From Pontibacter liquoris (GTDB lineage Bacteria; Bacteroidota; Bacteroidia; Cytophagales; Hymenobacteraceae), in assembly GCF_022758235.1 (NCBI RefSeq), contig NZ_JALEBG010000001.1:2108001-2172000 (forward strand): a DNA stretch of 64,000 nucleotides, in the 5' to 3' direction. The notes under the pieces were generated by a model. That model did not search any database. It was not told the DNA's origin and saw nothing but the letters and a program-made list of their open reading frames with translations. Made by a program: the position numbers and the translations under genes. Shown piece by piece: positions 48,334 through 56,548 of this stretch (the stretch's first letter is position 1; each line of letters opens with the position of its first letter).

Positions 48334-48367
48334 GTAAGTATAGCTGTTTTGTAAGTATAGCTGTTTT
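48334..48367. repeat. Perfect tandem duplication of a 17-bp unit containing AAGTATA
   Basis: The unit GTAAGTATAGCTGTTTT occurs at 48334-48350 and again at 48351-48367 without a mismatch, 18 bp after the 108-bp inverted-repeat element. Confidence 0.9.
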
Positions 48368-48410
48368 GGACATCCTTGCCCGCGTAATACCGGCAATAGA
48401 AGACCTGATA

Positions 48411-48446
48411 AAAAAGAGCGGCACCCAAACAGGCGCCGCTCTTTTA
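48411..48446 (-). terminator. Terminator of glnA (minus strand)
   Basis: AAAAGAGCGGC (48412-48422) pairs with GCCGCTCTTTT (48435-48445), 12-nt loop. On the minus strand the stem ends in a run of six T, 18 bp after the glnA stop. Confidence 0.85.
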
Positions 48447-48463
48447 CTAGCTCAAATAAAAGC

Positions 48464-50656
48464 TTATTTGCGGAACAACAACTCACGGTACTTGATCAGT
48501 GGCCAGTCTTCGTCGTTCACCATCAGTTCCAACTTATCTACGCTGTAACGGATCGTGTCGAAGAAGCTAAGCACTTTCTCGTTGTAAAGGATCGCACGTT
48601 CGCGGGCATCTTCCACTTTATTGGCCACTTTACGGGCTTCTATCATCTGGTCTACACTCTTTTGAATGGTGGAGATGTGGCGCGACATTTTCTTGATCCC
48701 TTCAATAGTCGATTGCGTGTACTCGTCCTCCAGGCCCAACTCTTTCAGGCCGCGGAAGTTCTGTATCAGCTTATTCTGATAAGCAATCGCCGTTGGAACC
48801 ACGTGGTTCATGGCCAGGTCACCCATAATGCGCGACTCGATCTGGATCTTTTTGATATAATCCTCCAGCAAGATCTCGTGGCGGGCGCAAAGCTCCACTT
48901 CCGTAAAAATGCCATGGCGGATAAAGAGTTCCTTCACTGCTTCGTGCTCATACACATCCAGCGCCAGCGGCGTAGCTTTGATGTTGGACAACCCACGTGT
49001 CGCTGCCTCATCTTCCCACTCCTTCGAGTAGCCGTTTCCTTCAAAACGAATAGCTTTGGATTCGGCAACATACTCGCGGAGCACCTGGATAATGGCCAGC
49101 TCTTTTTTCATGCCTTTCTGCTCGATCAGCTCATCCACGGTATTGCGGAAATTGTTCAGCTGATCTGCTACGATGGTGTTGAGTACCGTCATAGGCGAAG
49201 ATGAATTGGCAGAAGAACCTACGGCGCGGAACTCGAACTTATTTCCTGTAAAGGCAAACGGCGAGGTACGGTTACGGTCGGTATTATCACGCAGGATCTC
49301 GGGGATCTTATCGATACCTAACTTGAGGTACATGTTATCGCCTTTTTCCATCGGCACTTTGGCCGTACGCTCCAACTCATCCAGCACTGCGGTGAGTTGC
49401 TGGCCCACAAACACGGACATGATGGCCGGAGGCGCTTCGTTGGCACCCAGGCGATGGTCGTTGCTGGCCGAAGCAATGCTGCCACGCAGCAGGTCGGCAT
49501 ACGTATAAACCGCCTTGATGGTGTTGATGAAGAAGGTCAGGAACTGGAGGTTCTCTTTTGGCCGCTTGCCCGGTGCCAGCAGGTTAACACCGGTGTTGGT
49601 GCTCAGAGCCCAGTTATTGTGTTTGCCGCTGCCGTTTACGCCTTTAAAAGGCTTCTCATGCAGCAGTACTTTAAAGTTATGGCGCTCAGCCACCCGGTCC
49701 ATAATATCCATCAACAGCTGGTTATGGTCTACTGCCAGGTTAGCGTCCTCAAAAGTAGGGGCACATTCAAACTGGTTTGGAGCTACTTCGTTGTGGCGGG
49801 TGCGCAACGGAATGCCCAGGCGCAGGGCTGTGTTTTCAAAATCAACCATAAAGGCGTGTACGCGGCTCGGGATGCTGCCAAAATAATGGTCTTCGAGCTG
49901 CTGGCCCTTGGCAGGCGCATGGCCAAACAAAGTACGGCCGGTCAGCACCAGGTCCGGGCGGGCATCAAACAAGGCACGATCCACCAGGAAGTATTCCTGC
50001 TCGATCCCCAGTGTGGTATTTACTTTGGTTACGTCTTTGTCGAAATACTGGCAAACCGGCACAGCGGCGTCGTTCAGCAGTTTCAGCGACTTGAGCAAAG
50101 GTGTTTTATAATCCAGCGCCTCGCCCGTGTACGACACGAAAATAGTGGGAATACAAAGCGTTTTGGTGCCGGCATTTTCGATCAGGAAAGCCGGGGAAGA
50201 AGGATCCCAGGCGCTATAACCGCGGGCTTCGAAGGTGTTACGAATGCCGCCGCTCGGGAACGAAGACGCATCCGGCTCCTGCTGCACTAGCGAGTTACCT
50301 TTAAAGCTTTCGATCGCATCGCCATCTGAGGTAAGGTCGAAGAAAGAATCATGTTTTTCGGCAGTTGAGCCGGTCAGCGGCTGGAACCAGTGCGTATAGT
50401 GGGTAGCCCCTTTGCTCATGGCCCAGGTTTTCATGGCAGATGCTACGGCATCGGCCAGGTTGCGGTCCACTTTCTCGCCACGTTCAATGGCTTTGCGCAA
50501 GCGCTTGAAATAATCAGAAGACATGGTGGCGCGCATGGCTTCGAGCCCAAACACATTCTCACCAAAAAAATCAGAAATCTTCTCTGCAGGAAGAACTACC
50601 TTCCCTGGTTTACGCTTGTTTACGAGTTCAAGCGCTTTAAAACGAAGTACAGCCAT
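48464..50656 (-). CDS. glnN: Type III glutamine synthetase (GlnN)
   Basis: ATP-dependent glutamine synthetase of 730 aa, the long hexameric/dodecameric class III form used by Bacteroidota. Seen: N-terminal KVVLPAEKISDFFGENVFGLEAM, THWFQPLTGSTAEKHDSFFDL, catalytic block QEYFLVDRALFDARPDLVLTGRT, HNEVAPNQFECAPTFEDANLA, the ATP-site VNGSGKHNNWALSTNTGVNL and ANEAPPAIMSVFVGQ. The class III-specific C-terminal domain (LFIRHGIFTEVELCARHEIL through the helical tail) is complete. It is a single-gene unit on the minus strand with its own terminator. No PII gene is adjacent; a near-match to TAnnTTTG (TATCTTTC) lies upstream. Confidence 0.97.
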   Translation of the reverse strand: MAVLRFKALELVNKRKPGKVVLPAEKISDFFGENVFGLEAMRATMSSDYFKRLRKAIERGEKVDRNLADAVASAMKTWAMSKGATHYTHWFQPLTGSTAEKHDSFFDLTSDGDAIESFKGNSLVQQEPDASSFPSGGIRNTFEARGYSAWDPSSPAFLIENAGTKTLCIPTIFVSYTGEALDYKTPLLKSLKLLNDAAVPVCQYFDKDVTKVNTTLGIEQEYFLVDRALFDARPDLVLTGRTLFGHAPAKGQQLEDHYFGSIPSRVHAFMVDFENTALRLGIPLRTRHNEVAPNQFECAPTFEDANLAVDHNQLLMDIMDRVAERHNFKVLLHEKPFKGVNGSGKHNNWALSTNTGVNLLAPGKRPKENLQFLTFFINTIKAVYTYADLLRGSIASASNDHRLGANEAPPAIMSVFVGQQLTAVLDELERTAKVPMEKGDNMYLKLGIDKIPEILRDNTDRNRTSPFAFTGNKFEFRAVGSSANSSSPMTVLNTIVADQLNNFRNTVDELIEQKGMKKELAIIQVLREYVAESKAIRFEGNGYSKEWEDEAATRGLSNIKATPLALDVYEHEAVKELFIRHGIFTEVELCARHEILLEDYIKKIQIESRIMGDLAMNHVVPTAIAYQNKLIQNFRGLKELGLEDEYTQSTIEGIKKMSRHISTIQKSVDQMIEARKVANKVEDARERAILYNEKVLSFFDTIRYSVDKLELMVNDEDWPLIKYRELLFRK

Positions 50657-50911
50657 AGGTTCTGGAAACGGTTGGGTTTATTTTCACGAAAGATAAAGAG
50701 AAAATTTCACCTGCAAATCATCAGGGTGTATTTTTTAAAGGCACTTTCTGAAAATAATCTATTACCAGGAACATACCCCCATTAAAAACACCCCTACTTC
50801 TGCATGAATGATGTAGCTTCTGGAAAACACCCCTCATTTAATAAAGGCCTTTTCTAAATAGTATGAAATTGCCTCTTCCCTGCTTTAGTAGGCAGGACCT
50901 ACCTTATGCAT

Positions 50912-50919
50912 TATATTTG
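50912..50919 (+). promoter_or_regulatory. Candidate -7 promoter box of the LTA-synthase-like gene (leaderless?)
   Basis: TATATTTG matches TAnnTTTG and ends exactly 4 nt before GTG 50924, so transcription could begin at or near the start codon. ATG 50906 lies inside or upstream of this box and would be outside the transcript. Confidence 0.5.
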
Positions 50920-50923
50920 TGTT

Positions 50924-52762
50924 GTGAAACGACGCATCTATTTTCAACCGCTATACTTCCTGTTCTGGCTGCTATACTTTATGATGGCCCGGGCGGCTTT
51001 CCTGCTCTTCCACCTCGACCGCACCCGGCAGCTGAGCTTTGGGGATATTGCTAAGACTTTCTTTTATGGCCTGCGCCTGGATATGTCATTTACAGCTTAC
51101 CTGTGTGCCCTGCCTTTTCTGATACTGCTGGTACAGGCCGTGTGGCCCCGGCTTCAGGTGGGGGTATTTCTCCGTATCTATACCATCTTGCTTCTGGTGG
51201 TGCTCTCGCTGCTGCTAACCGCGGACCTGGAGCTTTATACCTTCTGGGGATTCCGGCTGGATGCCACACCCCTGCAATACCTTAACACGCCCGGCGAAAT
51301 GATGGCTTCTGCCGCCGCAGCCCCGGTCTTGTTGCTCACACTTATTGCCTTTATACTTAGCGCTAGCTTTGTGCTGCTCTATACTTTATACATCGATCTG
51401 AAGCATTTTCAAAAGCTGGCCGTAAAATGTGCGTTGGCTGCTGCAAGCGTGGGGTTCCTGGTGCTGCTGGTGCTGCCCATGCGCGGAGGCTGGCAACAGA
51501 TTCCCATCAACCAGAGTGCGGCCTATTTTTCGGAGAAGCCTTTTGCCAACCATGCCGGCTTGAACATGCCCTGGAATTTGATGCATGCGCTGCTTCGCTA
51601 CAACAAAACAAGTAAAAACCCTTACCACTTTATGGCAGACACGGCCGCGGCCCATAGAGTGGCTGCGCTCTACGCTCCTGCTTCGGATTCAACAGTTCAC
51701 TATGTGACGCAGCCAAAGCCCAATGTACTATTCATTATACTTGAGAGCTACACGGCTAAATTTATAGCGAGCCTGGGCGGCGAAAAAGGCGTTACCCCGA
51801 ACCTGGACAGTCTGGCAGCAGAAGGCATCAACTTTACCAATATGTACGCCAGCGGCGACCGCAGCGAAAAAGGGATGGTGGCGCTGCTGAGCGGCTACCC
51901 GGTGCAAACCATCACTTCCATCATCAAGTTTCCGCAGAAAACAGCCAAACTCCCCCAACTCAGCAGTGTATTTGCCGGGCAGGGCTATCGTACCAGCTAT
52001 TATTATGGCGGCGAGCTGGAATTTGCTAACATCAAATCCTATCTGCTTAACGGCGGCTATCACCGGTTGATCGACAAGTATGATTTCCCGAGCGAAAGCT
52101 ATAACTCCAAATGGGGCGCCCATGACCATATATTGTTCGAGCGCGTGCTCCACGATCTGAACCAGGAAAAGCAGCCCTTCTTCAGCACCGTGTATACGTT
52201 AAGCAGCCACGAGCCGTACGAGATCCCGATTCCGGCAAAATTCCCGGGAACCGATAACGAAGCTAAATTCCGAAATAGCGTCTACTACACCGACTGGGCG
52301 TTGGGCAGGTTTATTGCGCAGGCAAAAAAACAGCCATGGTGGCAACACACGCTGGTGGTACTGGTTGCAGACCACGGGCACCCGCTCCCCGGCAACGATC
52401 CGAACCACGCGCCCAGCAAGTTTCATATTCCGTTTATACTAACCGGCGGAGCACTGGAAACTAGCGGCAAACAAATCGCCACCATCGGCGACCAAACCGA
52501 TATTGCCACTACGCTACTGGCGCAGCTTGGCCTGCCTCACGCGCAGTTTACGTGGGGTCATAACCTGCTGGCACCAGCCCGGCACCCGTTTGCCTTTTAT
52601 GTGTTTAATGATGGTTTCGGGTTTATCACCCCGCAGGGCAAGGTGGCCTTTGACAATGTCGCCGGGCAGCCGATCCTGCGGGAAGGCACAGTAACAGACG
52701 AGCAGCTTGAGAATGGAAAGGCCTTAATGCAATACTCTTACAGCGATTTCATCAAAAAATAA
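50924..52762 (+). CDS. LTA synthase/phosphoglycerol transferase-like membrane sulfatase-fold enzyme
   Basis: Membrane enzyme of the alkaline phosphatase superfamily. Five N-terminal membrane helices (about residues 10-190) are followed by a periplasmic catalytic domain of about 400 residues (PNVLFIILESYTAKFIASLGG, SGDRSEKGMVALLSGYP with the presumed nucleophile Ser in place of the Thr of LtaS, then KWGAHDHILFERV, DHGHPLPGN). This matches bacterial LTA-synthase-like/phosphoethanolamine transferase-like proteins found in Gram-negatives, which transfer phosphate-containing groups to envelope glycans; the exact substrate is unknown. GTG 50924 is preferred over ATG 50906 because the promoter box overlaps the latter. 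The Ser in the nucleophile position is shared by related Bacteroidota proteins. Confidence 0.85.
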   Translation: MKRRIYFQPLYFLFWLLYFMMARAAFLLFHLDRTRQLSFGDIAKTFFYGLRLDMSFTAYLCALPFLILLVQAVWPRLQVGVFLRIYTILLLVVLSLLLTADLELYTFWGFRLDATPLQYLNTPGEMMASAAAAPVLLLTLIAFILSASFVLLYTLYIDLKHFQKLAVKCALAAASVGFLVLLVLPMRGGWQQIPINQSAAYFSEKPFANHAGLNMPWNLMHALLRYNKTSKNPYHFMADTAAAHRVAALYAPASDSTVHYVTQPKPNVLFIILESYTAKFIASLGGEKGVTPNLDSLAAEGINFTNMYASGDRSEKGMVALLSGYPVQTITSIIKFPQKTAKLPQLSSVFAGQGYRTSYYYGGELEFANIKSYLLNGGYHRLIDKYDFPSESYNSKWGAHDHILFERVLHDLNQEKQPFFSTVYTLSSHEPYEIPIPAKFPGTDNEAKFRNSVYYTDWALGRFIAQAKKQPWWQHTLVVLVADHGHPLPGNDPNHAPSKFHIPFILTGGALETSGKQIATIGDQTDIATTLLAQLGLPHAQFTWGHNLLAPARHPFAFYVFNDGFGFITPQGKVAFDNVAGQPILREGTVTDEQLENGKALMQYSYSDFIKK

Positions 52763-52877
52763 GTCCTTTGATGCGTGCTTAATAGCATGAGTGACAGGCT
52801 GGAACATAGTAAACAAGTATACCAAAGCAATAGAAAGTATGCGGGGCAATTATTCGGTCTTTGATTATTAGATTTCG

Positions 52878-52885
52878 TACCTTTG
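52878..52885 (+). promoter_or_regulatory. Candidate -7 promoter box of mtaB
   Basis: TACCTTTG matches TAnnTTTG, 8 nt before ATG 52894; any leader would be only 0-3 nt. Confidence 0.45.
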
Positions 52886-52893
52886 CCCTGATT

Positions 52894-54213
52894 ATGAAAA
52901 AAGTCGCGTTTTATACTTTAGGTTGTAAGCTCAACTACTCGGAAACCAGCACCATCGGGCGCATTTTCCAGGAGCGGGGCTTTGAGAAGGTGGAGTTTAC
53001 CGACAAGCCGGATATCTATGTCATCAACACTTGTTCGGTAACGGATAATGCCGACAAGAAATGTCGTAAAATAGTGAAAGAGGCCCTCAAGCATTCGCCG
53101 GATGCCTTCATTACCATCCTGGGCTGCTACGCCCAGCTTAAACCAAAAGAAATTTCTGAAATACCGGGGGTGGACGCTGTGCTGGGTGCTGCCGAAAAAT
53201 TTCAGCTGGTAGATATTCTGGAAGGCTTTGTAAAGAAAGACAAGCCCTCCATCCATGCCAGCCCTATTTCTGAAGCCCACACCTTCCATAACTCCTACTC
53301 GTTTGGCGACCGCACCCGCACCTTTCTGAAAGTGCAGGATGGCTGCGATTATTCCTGCTCGTTCTGCACCATTCCGCTGGCCCGTGGCAACAGCCGCTCC
53401 GATACCATTGAAAATGTGGTAAAATCAGCGCTAGAAATTGCTGAATCAGGCGTGAAAGAGATCGTGCTGACAGGTGTCAATACGGGCGACTTCGGGTTGC
53501 AGGACGGCAAACGCGTGGAGACATTTTACCAGTTGGTGCAGCAGCTCGACCAGGTAGAGACCATCGAACGCTTCCGCATCTCTTCCATTGAGCCCAACCT
53601 GCTGACCAACGAGATCATCTCATTTGTGAGCAGCAGCAACCGCTTTATGCCACACTTTCATGTGCCGCTGCAATCGGGCTCGAATAAGATCCTTAAACTG
53701 ATGCGCCGCCGTTACCAGCGCGAGCTGTATGCCGAGCGCGTTGCCGCCATCAAAGCGCTGATGCCGCACTGCTGCATTGGGGTGGATGTGATTGTCGGCT
53801 TCCCGGGCGAGACCGAGGAGGATTTCCTGGAAACCTATAACTTCCTCAACGAGCTGGATGTGAGCTACCTACATGTGTTCCCTTACTCGGAGCGAGAAAA
53901 CACGCTGGCTCCGGCTATGCCTGGCAAGGTGAGCATCAAAGAGCGTAACCGCCGGGCCGACATGCTGCGCATCCTGTCAGAAAAGAAAAAGCGTCATTTT
54001 TACGAACAGAACATCGGGCGTGAATTTACGGTGCTGTTTGAAGACGATGTGCACGAAGGAATGATGGAAGGCTGGACCGAAAATTACGTGCGCGTAGCGG
54101 TAAAGTATGATCCGGTGCTGGTAAACGAAACCAAACACGTACGCCTGACCGGACTAGACGCCCGGGGTCTGATGGAAGCGGAAGAAACGTACGTGGAAGT
54201 ACTGAAACATTAA
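52894..54213 (+). CDS. mtaB: tRNA t6A37 methylthiotransferase MtaB
   Basis: Radical-SAM enzyme that adds a methylthio group to t6A37 (ms2t6A) in tRNAs decoding ANN codons. The N-terminal UPF0004 domain has the three auxiliary-cluster Cys (C11 in TLGCKLNYSE, C47 in INTCSV, C81 in LGCYAQ). The radical SAM motif is in DGCDYSCSFCTIPL (CxxxCxxC). A C-terminal TRAM domain follows (about 375-439). At 439 aa it is standard; ATG 52894 is preferred to the upstream frame start (52861), which would include the promoter. With MiaE and GatB it makes this a region of several tRNA-modification functions, but not one operon. Confidence 0.95.
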   Translation: MKKVAFYTLGCKLNYSETSTIGRIFQERGFEKVEFTDKPDIYVINTCSVTDNADKKCRKIVKEALKHSPDAFITILGCYAQLKPKEISEIPGVDAVLGAAEKFQLVDILEGFVKKDKPSIHASPISEAHTFHNSYSFGDRTRTFLKVQDGCDYSCSFCTIPLARGNSRSDTIENVVKSALEIAESGVKEIVLTGVNTGDFGLQDGKRVETFYQLVQQLDQVETIERFRISSIEPNLLTNEIISFVSSSNRFMPHFHVPLQSGSNKILKLMRRRYQRELYAERVAAIKALMPHCCIGVDVIVGFPGETEEDFLETYNFLNELDVSYLHVFPYSERENTLAPAMPGKVSIKERNRRADMLRILSEKKKRHFYEQNIGREFTVLFEDDVHEGMMEGWTENYVRVAVKYDPVLVNETKHVRLTGLDARGLMEAEETYVEVLKH

Positions 54214-54304
54214 TAGCCCGGAATATTCTGCTTCTAAAGTAAAATACCTTTATATTTAAGTTTCCAATAGCTTATTTACCACCTTTAAAGGATAACGAAC
54301 GAAA

Positions 54305-54928
54305 GTGAAAGTAACCAAAATCGTACTGGGAGTAGCCGTTGCTGCTGCCTTCTTCACGGCCTGTAACCAGGAGCAAAAGCCAAAGGCAGGGGCCACTACT
54401 GCAGCCACAACATCCAACGACTCAACAGTAGCCGCAGGCGAGAAAATTGTGTATGTTAATTCCGATTCGCTGCTGGCCAACTATGGCTATTTTAAAGATG
54501 TGCGCACCCGCCTGGAAGGCAAAAGCAAAAAAGCAGAAGCGGACCTTCGTTCCAAAGCAGAGGCATTTCAGCAGGAAGTGGGCCGCTACCAGCAAACCGG
54601 CCAGGGTATGACCAACGAGCAGCGTGCCAGCACAGAGCAGCGCCTGGCGCAGAAGCAACAGCAGTTGCAGGCCCTGAACCAAAGCACCAGTTCGGCCTTA
54701 GCCAATGAGGAATCGGAAGAAATGAAAAAGATCTACGACAACGTAGAGACTTACCTCAAAAAGCTGAGCGAAGAGAAAGGCTATAAAATGGTGCTCACCT
54801 ACTCAAGAGGCAACAGCGCGATCCTGTACGGCGATAACTCCCTGGATATTACACACGAAGTTCTAGCTGCCCTGAACGAGCAGTATAAAACTGAAAAAGC
54901 AGATACGACCAAAGCGAAGAAGAAGTAA
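54305..54928 (+). CDS. OmpH/Skp-family lipoprotein
   Basis: Periplasmic chaperone-like protein of 207 aa. The signal VKVTKIVLGVAVAAAFFTAC ends in lipobox FTAC (Cys20), so it is probably a lipoprotein, unlike soluble Skp. Residues about 45-190 match OmpH: start KIVYVNSDSLLANYGYFKDV, then the long coiled coil LEGKSKKAEADLRSKAEAFQQEV and KQQQLQALNQSTSSALA, ending EEKGYKMVLTYSRGNSAILYG. Skp chaperones handle unfolded outer-membrane proteins. The start is GTG 54305. A terminator follows. No bamA gene is adjacent, but the window carries tamL. Confidence 0.9.
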   Translation: MKVTKIVLGVAVAAAFFTACNQEQKPKAGATTAATTSNDSTVAAGEKIVYVNSDSLLANYGYFKDVRTRLEGKSKKAEADLRSKAEAFQQEVGRYQQTGQGMTNEQRASTEQRLAQKQQQLQALNQSTSSALANEESEEMKKIYDNVETYLKKLSEEKGYKMVLTYSRGNSAILYGDNSLDITHEVLAALNEQYKTEKADTTKAKKK

Positions 54929-54956
54929 GCTTCTGATCATACTTGCTAGAGAATAG

Positions 54957-54985
54957 AAAAAGGCGGGAGTTGATCCCGCCTTTTT
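54957..54985 (+). terminator. Terminator after the OmpH-like gene
   Basis: AAAAAGGCGGGA (54957-54968) pairs with TCCCGCCTTTTT (54974-54985) around a 5-nt loop. Confidence 0.9.
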
Positions 54986-55169
54986 ATTTTAACTGGTAAT
55001 ATAGATTCTTCAAAGGGATCTAAGCTGTCACGCGAAAAGCCATACTTTACTATAGCTAACTAGGGTAGCTTCGTGGCTGTTAGTAGTCGATTTAATACTT
55101 GTATCTATCCAAGCGATAGACTTTCGCAAACGCCAGAGACCGCAGCAATCAAGTATAAGTATAAGCCGC

Positions 55170-56414
55170 TTATTCGTAGCGCAATGACTCGATAGGATCG
55201 AGTTTGGATGCTTTAAAGGCCGGGTAATATCCCGATACCACGCCCACAAAAACGCAGATGGCAAGTCCGGTAAACACCCACAGCCAAGGCACAATAAAAC
55301 CGCCGTCACCAATGAGCGCGGCAATGCTGTTGCCGATCACTACGCCTAGCAAAATGCCCAGTAAGCCGCCTAAAATGCAGATCACGATCGCTTCGATAAG
55401 GAATTGCTGGCGGATCTGGTGCGCGGTGGCGCCTAAGGCTTTCCGGACGCCGATCTCACGGGTACGCTCGTTCACCGAAACCATCATGATGTTCATCAGC
55501 CCCACCGATGCGCCCAGCAAAGTAATAAACCCGATCACAAAGCCTCCCACTTTCAGGTAGCCCGTAATTTCGCCCAGGCTCTGCAGCAGCGAGTCACTGC
55601 GCCGGATCTCGAACGATTCCTCCCGCCCTAGCGCATCGTGGCGTACGTTGCGCATAATGCCGGTTGCCTCGCCCATTACATAGTTCAGCTCTTCGGGCTT
55701 CGGAATAGCCGTTTTGATATCATAATTCAGTTCGGAATTACCCTGACGCGGAATCTGACGGCCGGTTTCCAGCGGGATGATAATGCGGCGATCGCCGCCG
55801 TTGCCGCCCATGCTACTGCCTTCTTTTTCCAATTGCCCAATAATTTTAAAGCGCCTGCCAAGGAAGGTTACATATTGGCCGATGGGGTTAACTTTCGGAA
55901 ACAGGTTGTCCACCAGTTCGCTGCCCACAATGGCTACATTCGTGCCCGTTTCCTGCTCCACAGTCGAAAAGCCTCTTCCTCTTGCCAGATTCAGGTTCTC
56001 GTTCTGCAGGTAGTTCTCATCTCCGGCAATGATGGTGATGTTGGGGTTTGTTTTCTCGGTTTCGCTTTTTACAATAGTGGCCCCTGAAATGAAAGCCGAT
56101 AAGCTCACCATTGCATTGTCAGACATGAGGCTCTTATACTGGGAGGCTTCCTCATAGGAGATCTCCGGATACTCTTTTTCTGTTCTACCCTGCCGCCGGC
56201 CACCGTTATTGGCGCCCTTGCGCTCGATATCGAAGGAGTTAGCACCCAAGCTTGAAAAAGTTTGGTCGAGGGAGTGCTTCACCCCGTCCACGGCAGTGAG
56301 TATGCCTACCAGCGACATAATGCCGATCGAAATGATTAGCCCCGTCAGCACCGTCCGCAGCAGATTGCTTTGTATGGCGCGAAGCCCTTCACGAATATTC
56401 TCAAGCAGGTTCAT
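55170..56414 (-). CDS. MacB-type ABC transporter permease (FtsX domain)
   Basis: Inner-membrane subunit of a mechanotransmission-type ABC exporter, 414 aa. An N-terminal membrane helix (LLRTVLTGLIISIGIMSLVGIL) is followed by a periplasmic domain of about 250 residues (MacB_PCD-like, KHSLDQTFSSLGANSFDIERKG onward) and the C-terminal FtsX core with three helices and the signature VSVNERTREIGVRKALGATAHQIRQQFLIEAIVICILGG. The ATPase (MacA/MacB-like partners) is not adjacent, so it must be encoded elsewhere or shared. It likely exports toxic compounds or lipoproteins. Its promoter lies between 56415 and 56548, shared with the divergent gene at 56549. Confidence 0.9.
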   Translation of the reverse strand: MNLLENIREGLRAIQSNLLRTVLTGLIISIGIMSLVGILTAVDGVKHSLDQTFSSLGANSFDIERKGANNGGRRQGRTEKEYPEISYEEASQYKSLMSDNAMVSLSAFISGATIVKSETEKTNPNITIIAGDENYLQNENLNLARGRGFSTVEQETGTNVAIVGSELVDNLFPKVNPIGQYVTFLGRRFKIIGQLEKEGSSMGGNGGDRRIIIPLETGRQIPRQGNSELNYDIKTAIPKPEELNYVMGEATGIMRNVRHDALGREESFEIRRSDSLLQSLGEITGYLKVGGFVIGFITLLGASVGLMNIMMVSVNERTREIGVRKALGATAHQIRQQFLIEAIVICILGGLLGILLGVVIGNSIAALIGDGGFIVPWLWVFTGLAICVFVGVVSGYYPAFKASKLDPIESLRYE

Positions 56415-56517
56415 CCTTCAGAATTTATGTATGCGCCTCACACTTTTTTACGTTAAGTATAAAACCGCGGCAGCGCTTCTAAGATAAAGCATTTTCTTAA
56501 ACATTGATCTGATTTTA

Positions 56518-56525
56518 TACATTTG
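56518..56525 (+). promoter_or_regulatory. Candidate -7 promoter box of the AsnB-misnamed gene
   Basis: TACATTTG matches TAnnTTTG, 23 nt before ATG 56549. Confidence 0.5.
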
Positions 56526-56548
56526 TAAGGATTATCAAGACGAAACCC

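Noticed and set aside
48200-48486. Two overlapping minus-strand reading frames
   Set aside because: They cover the 108-bp inverted repeat and the glnN terminator; not coding.
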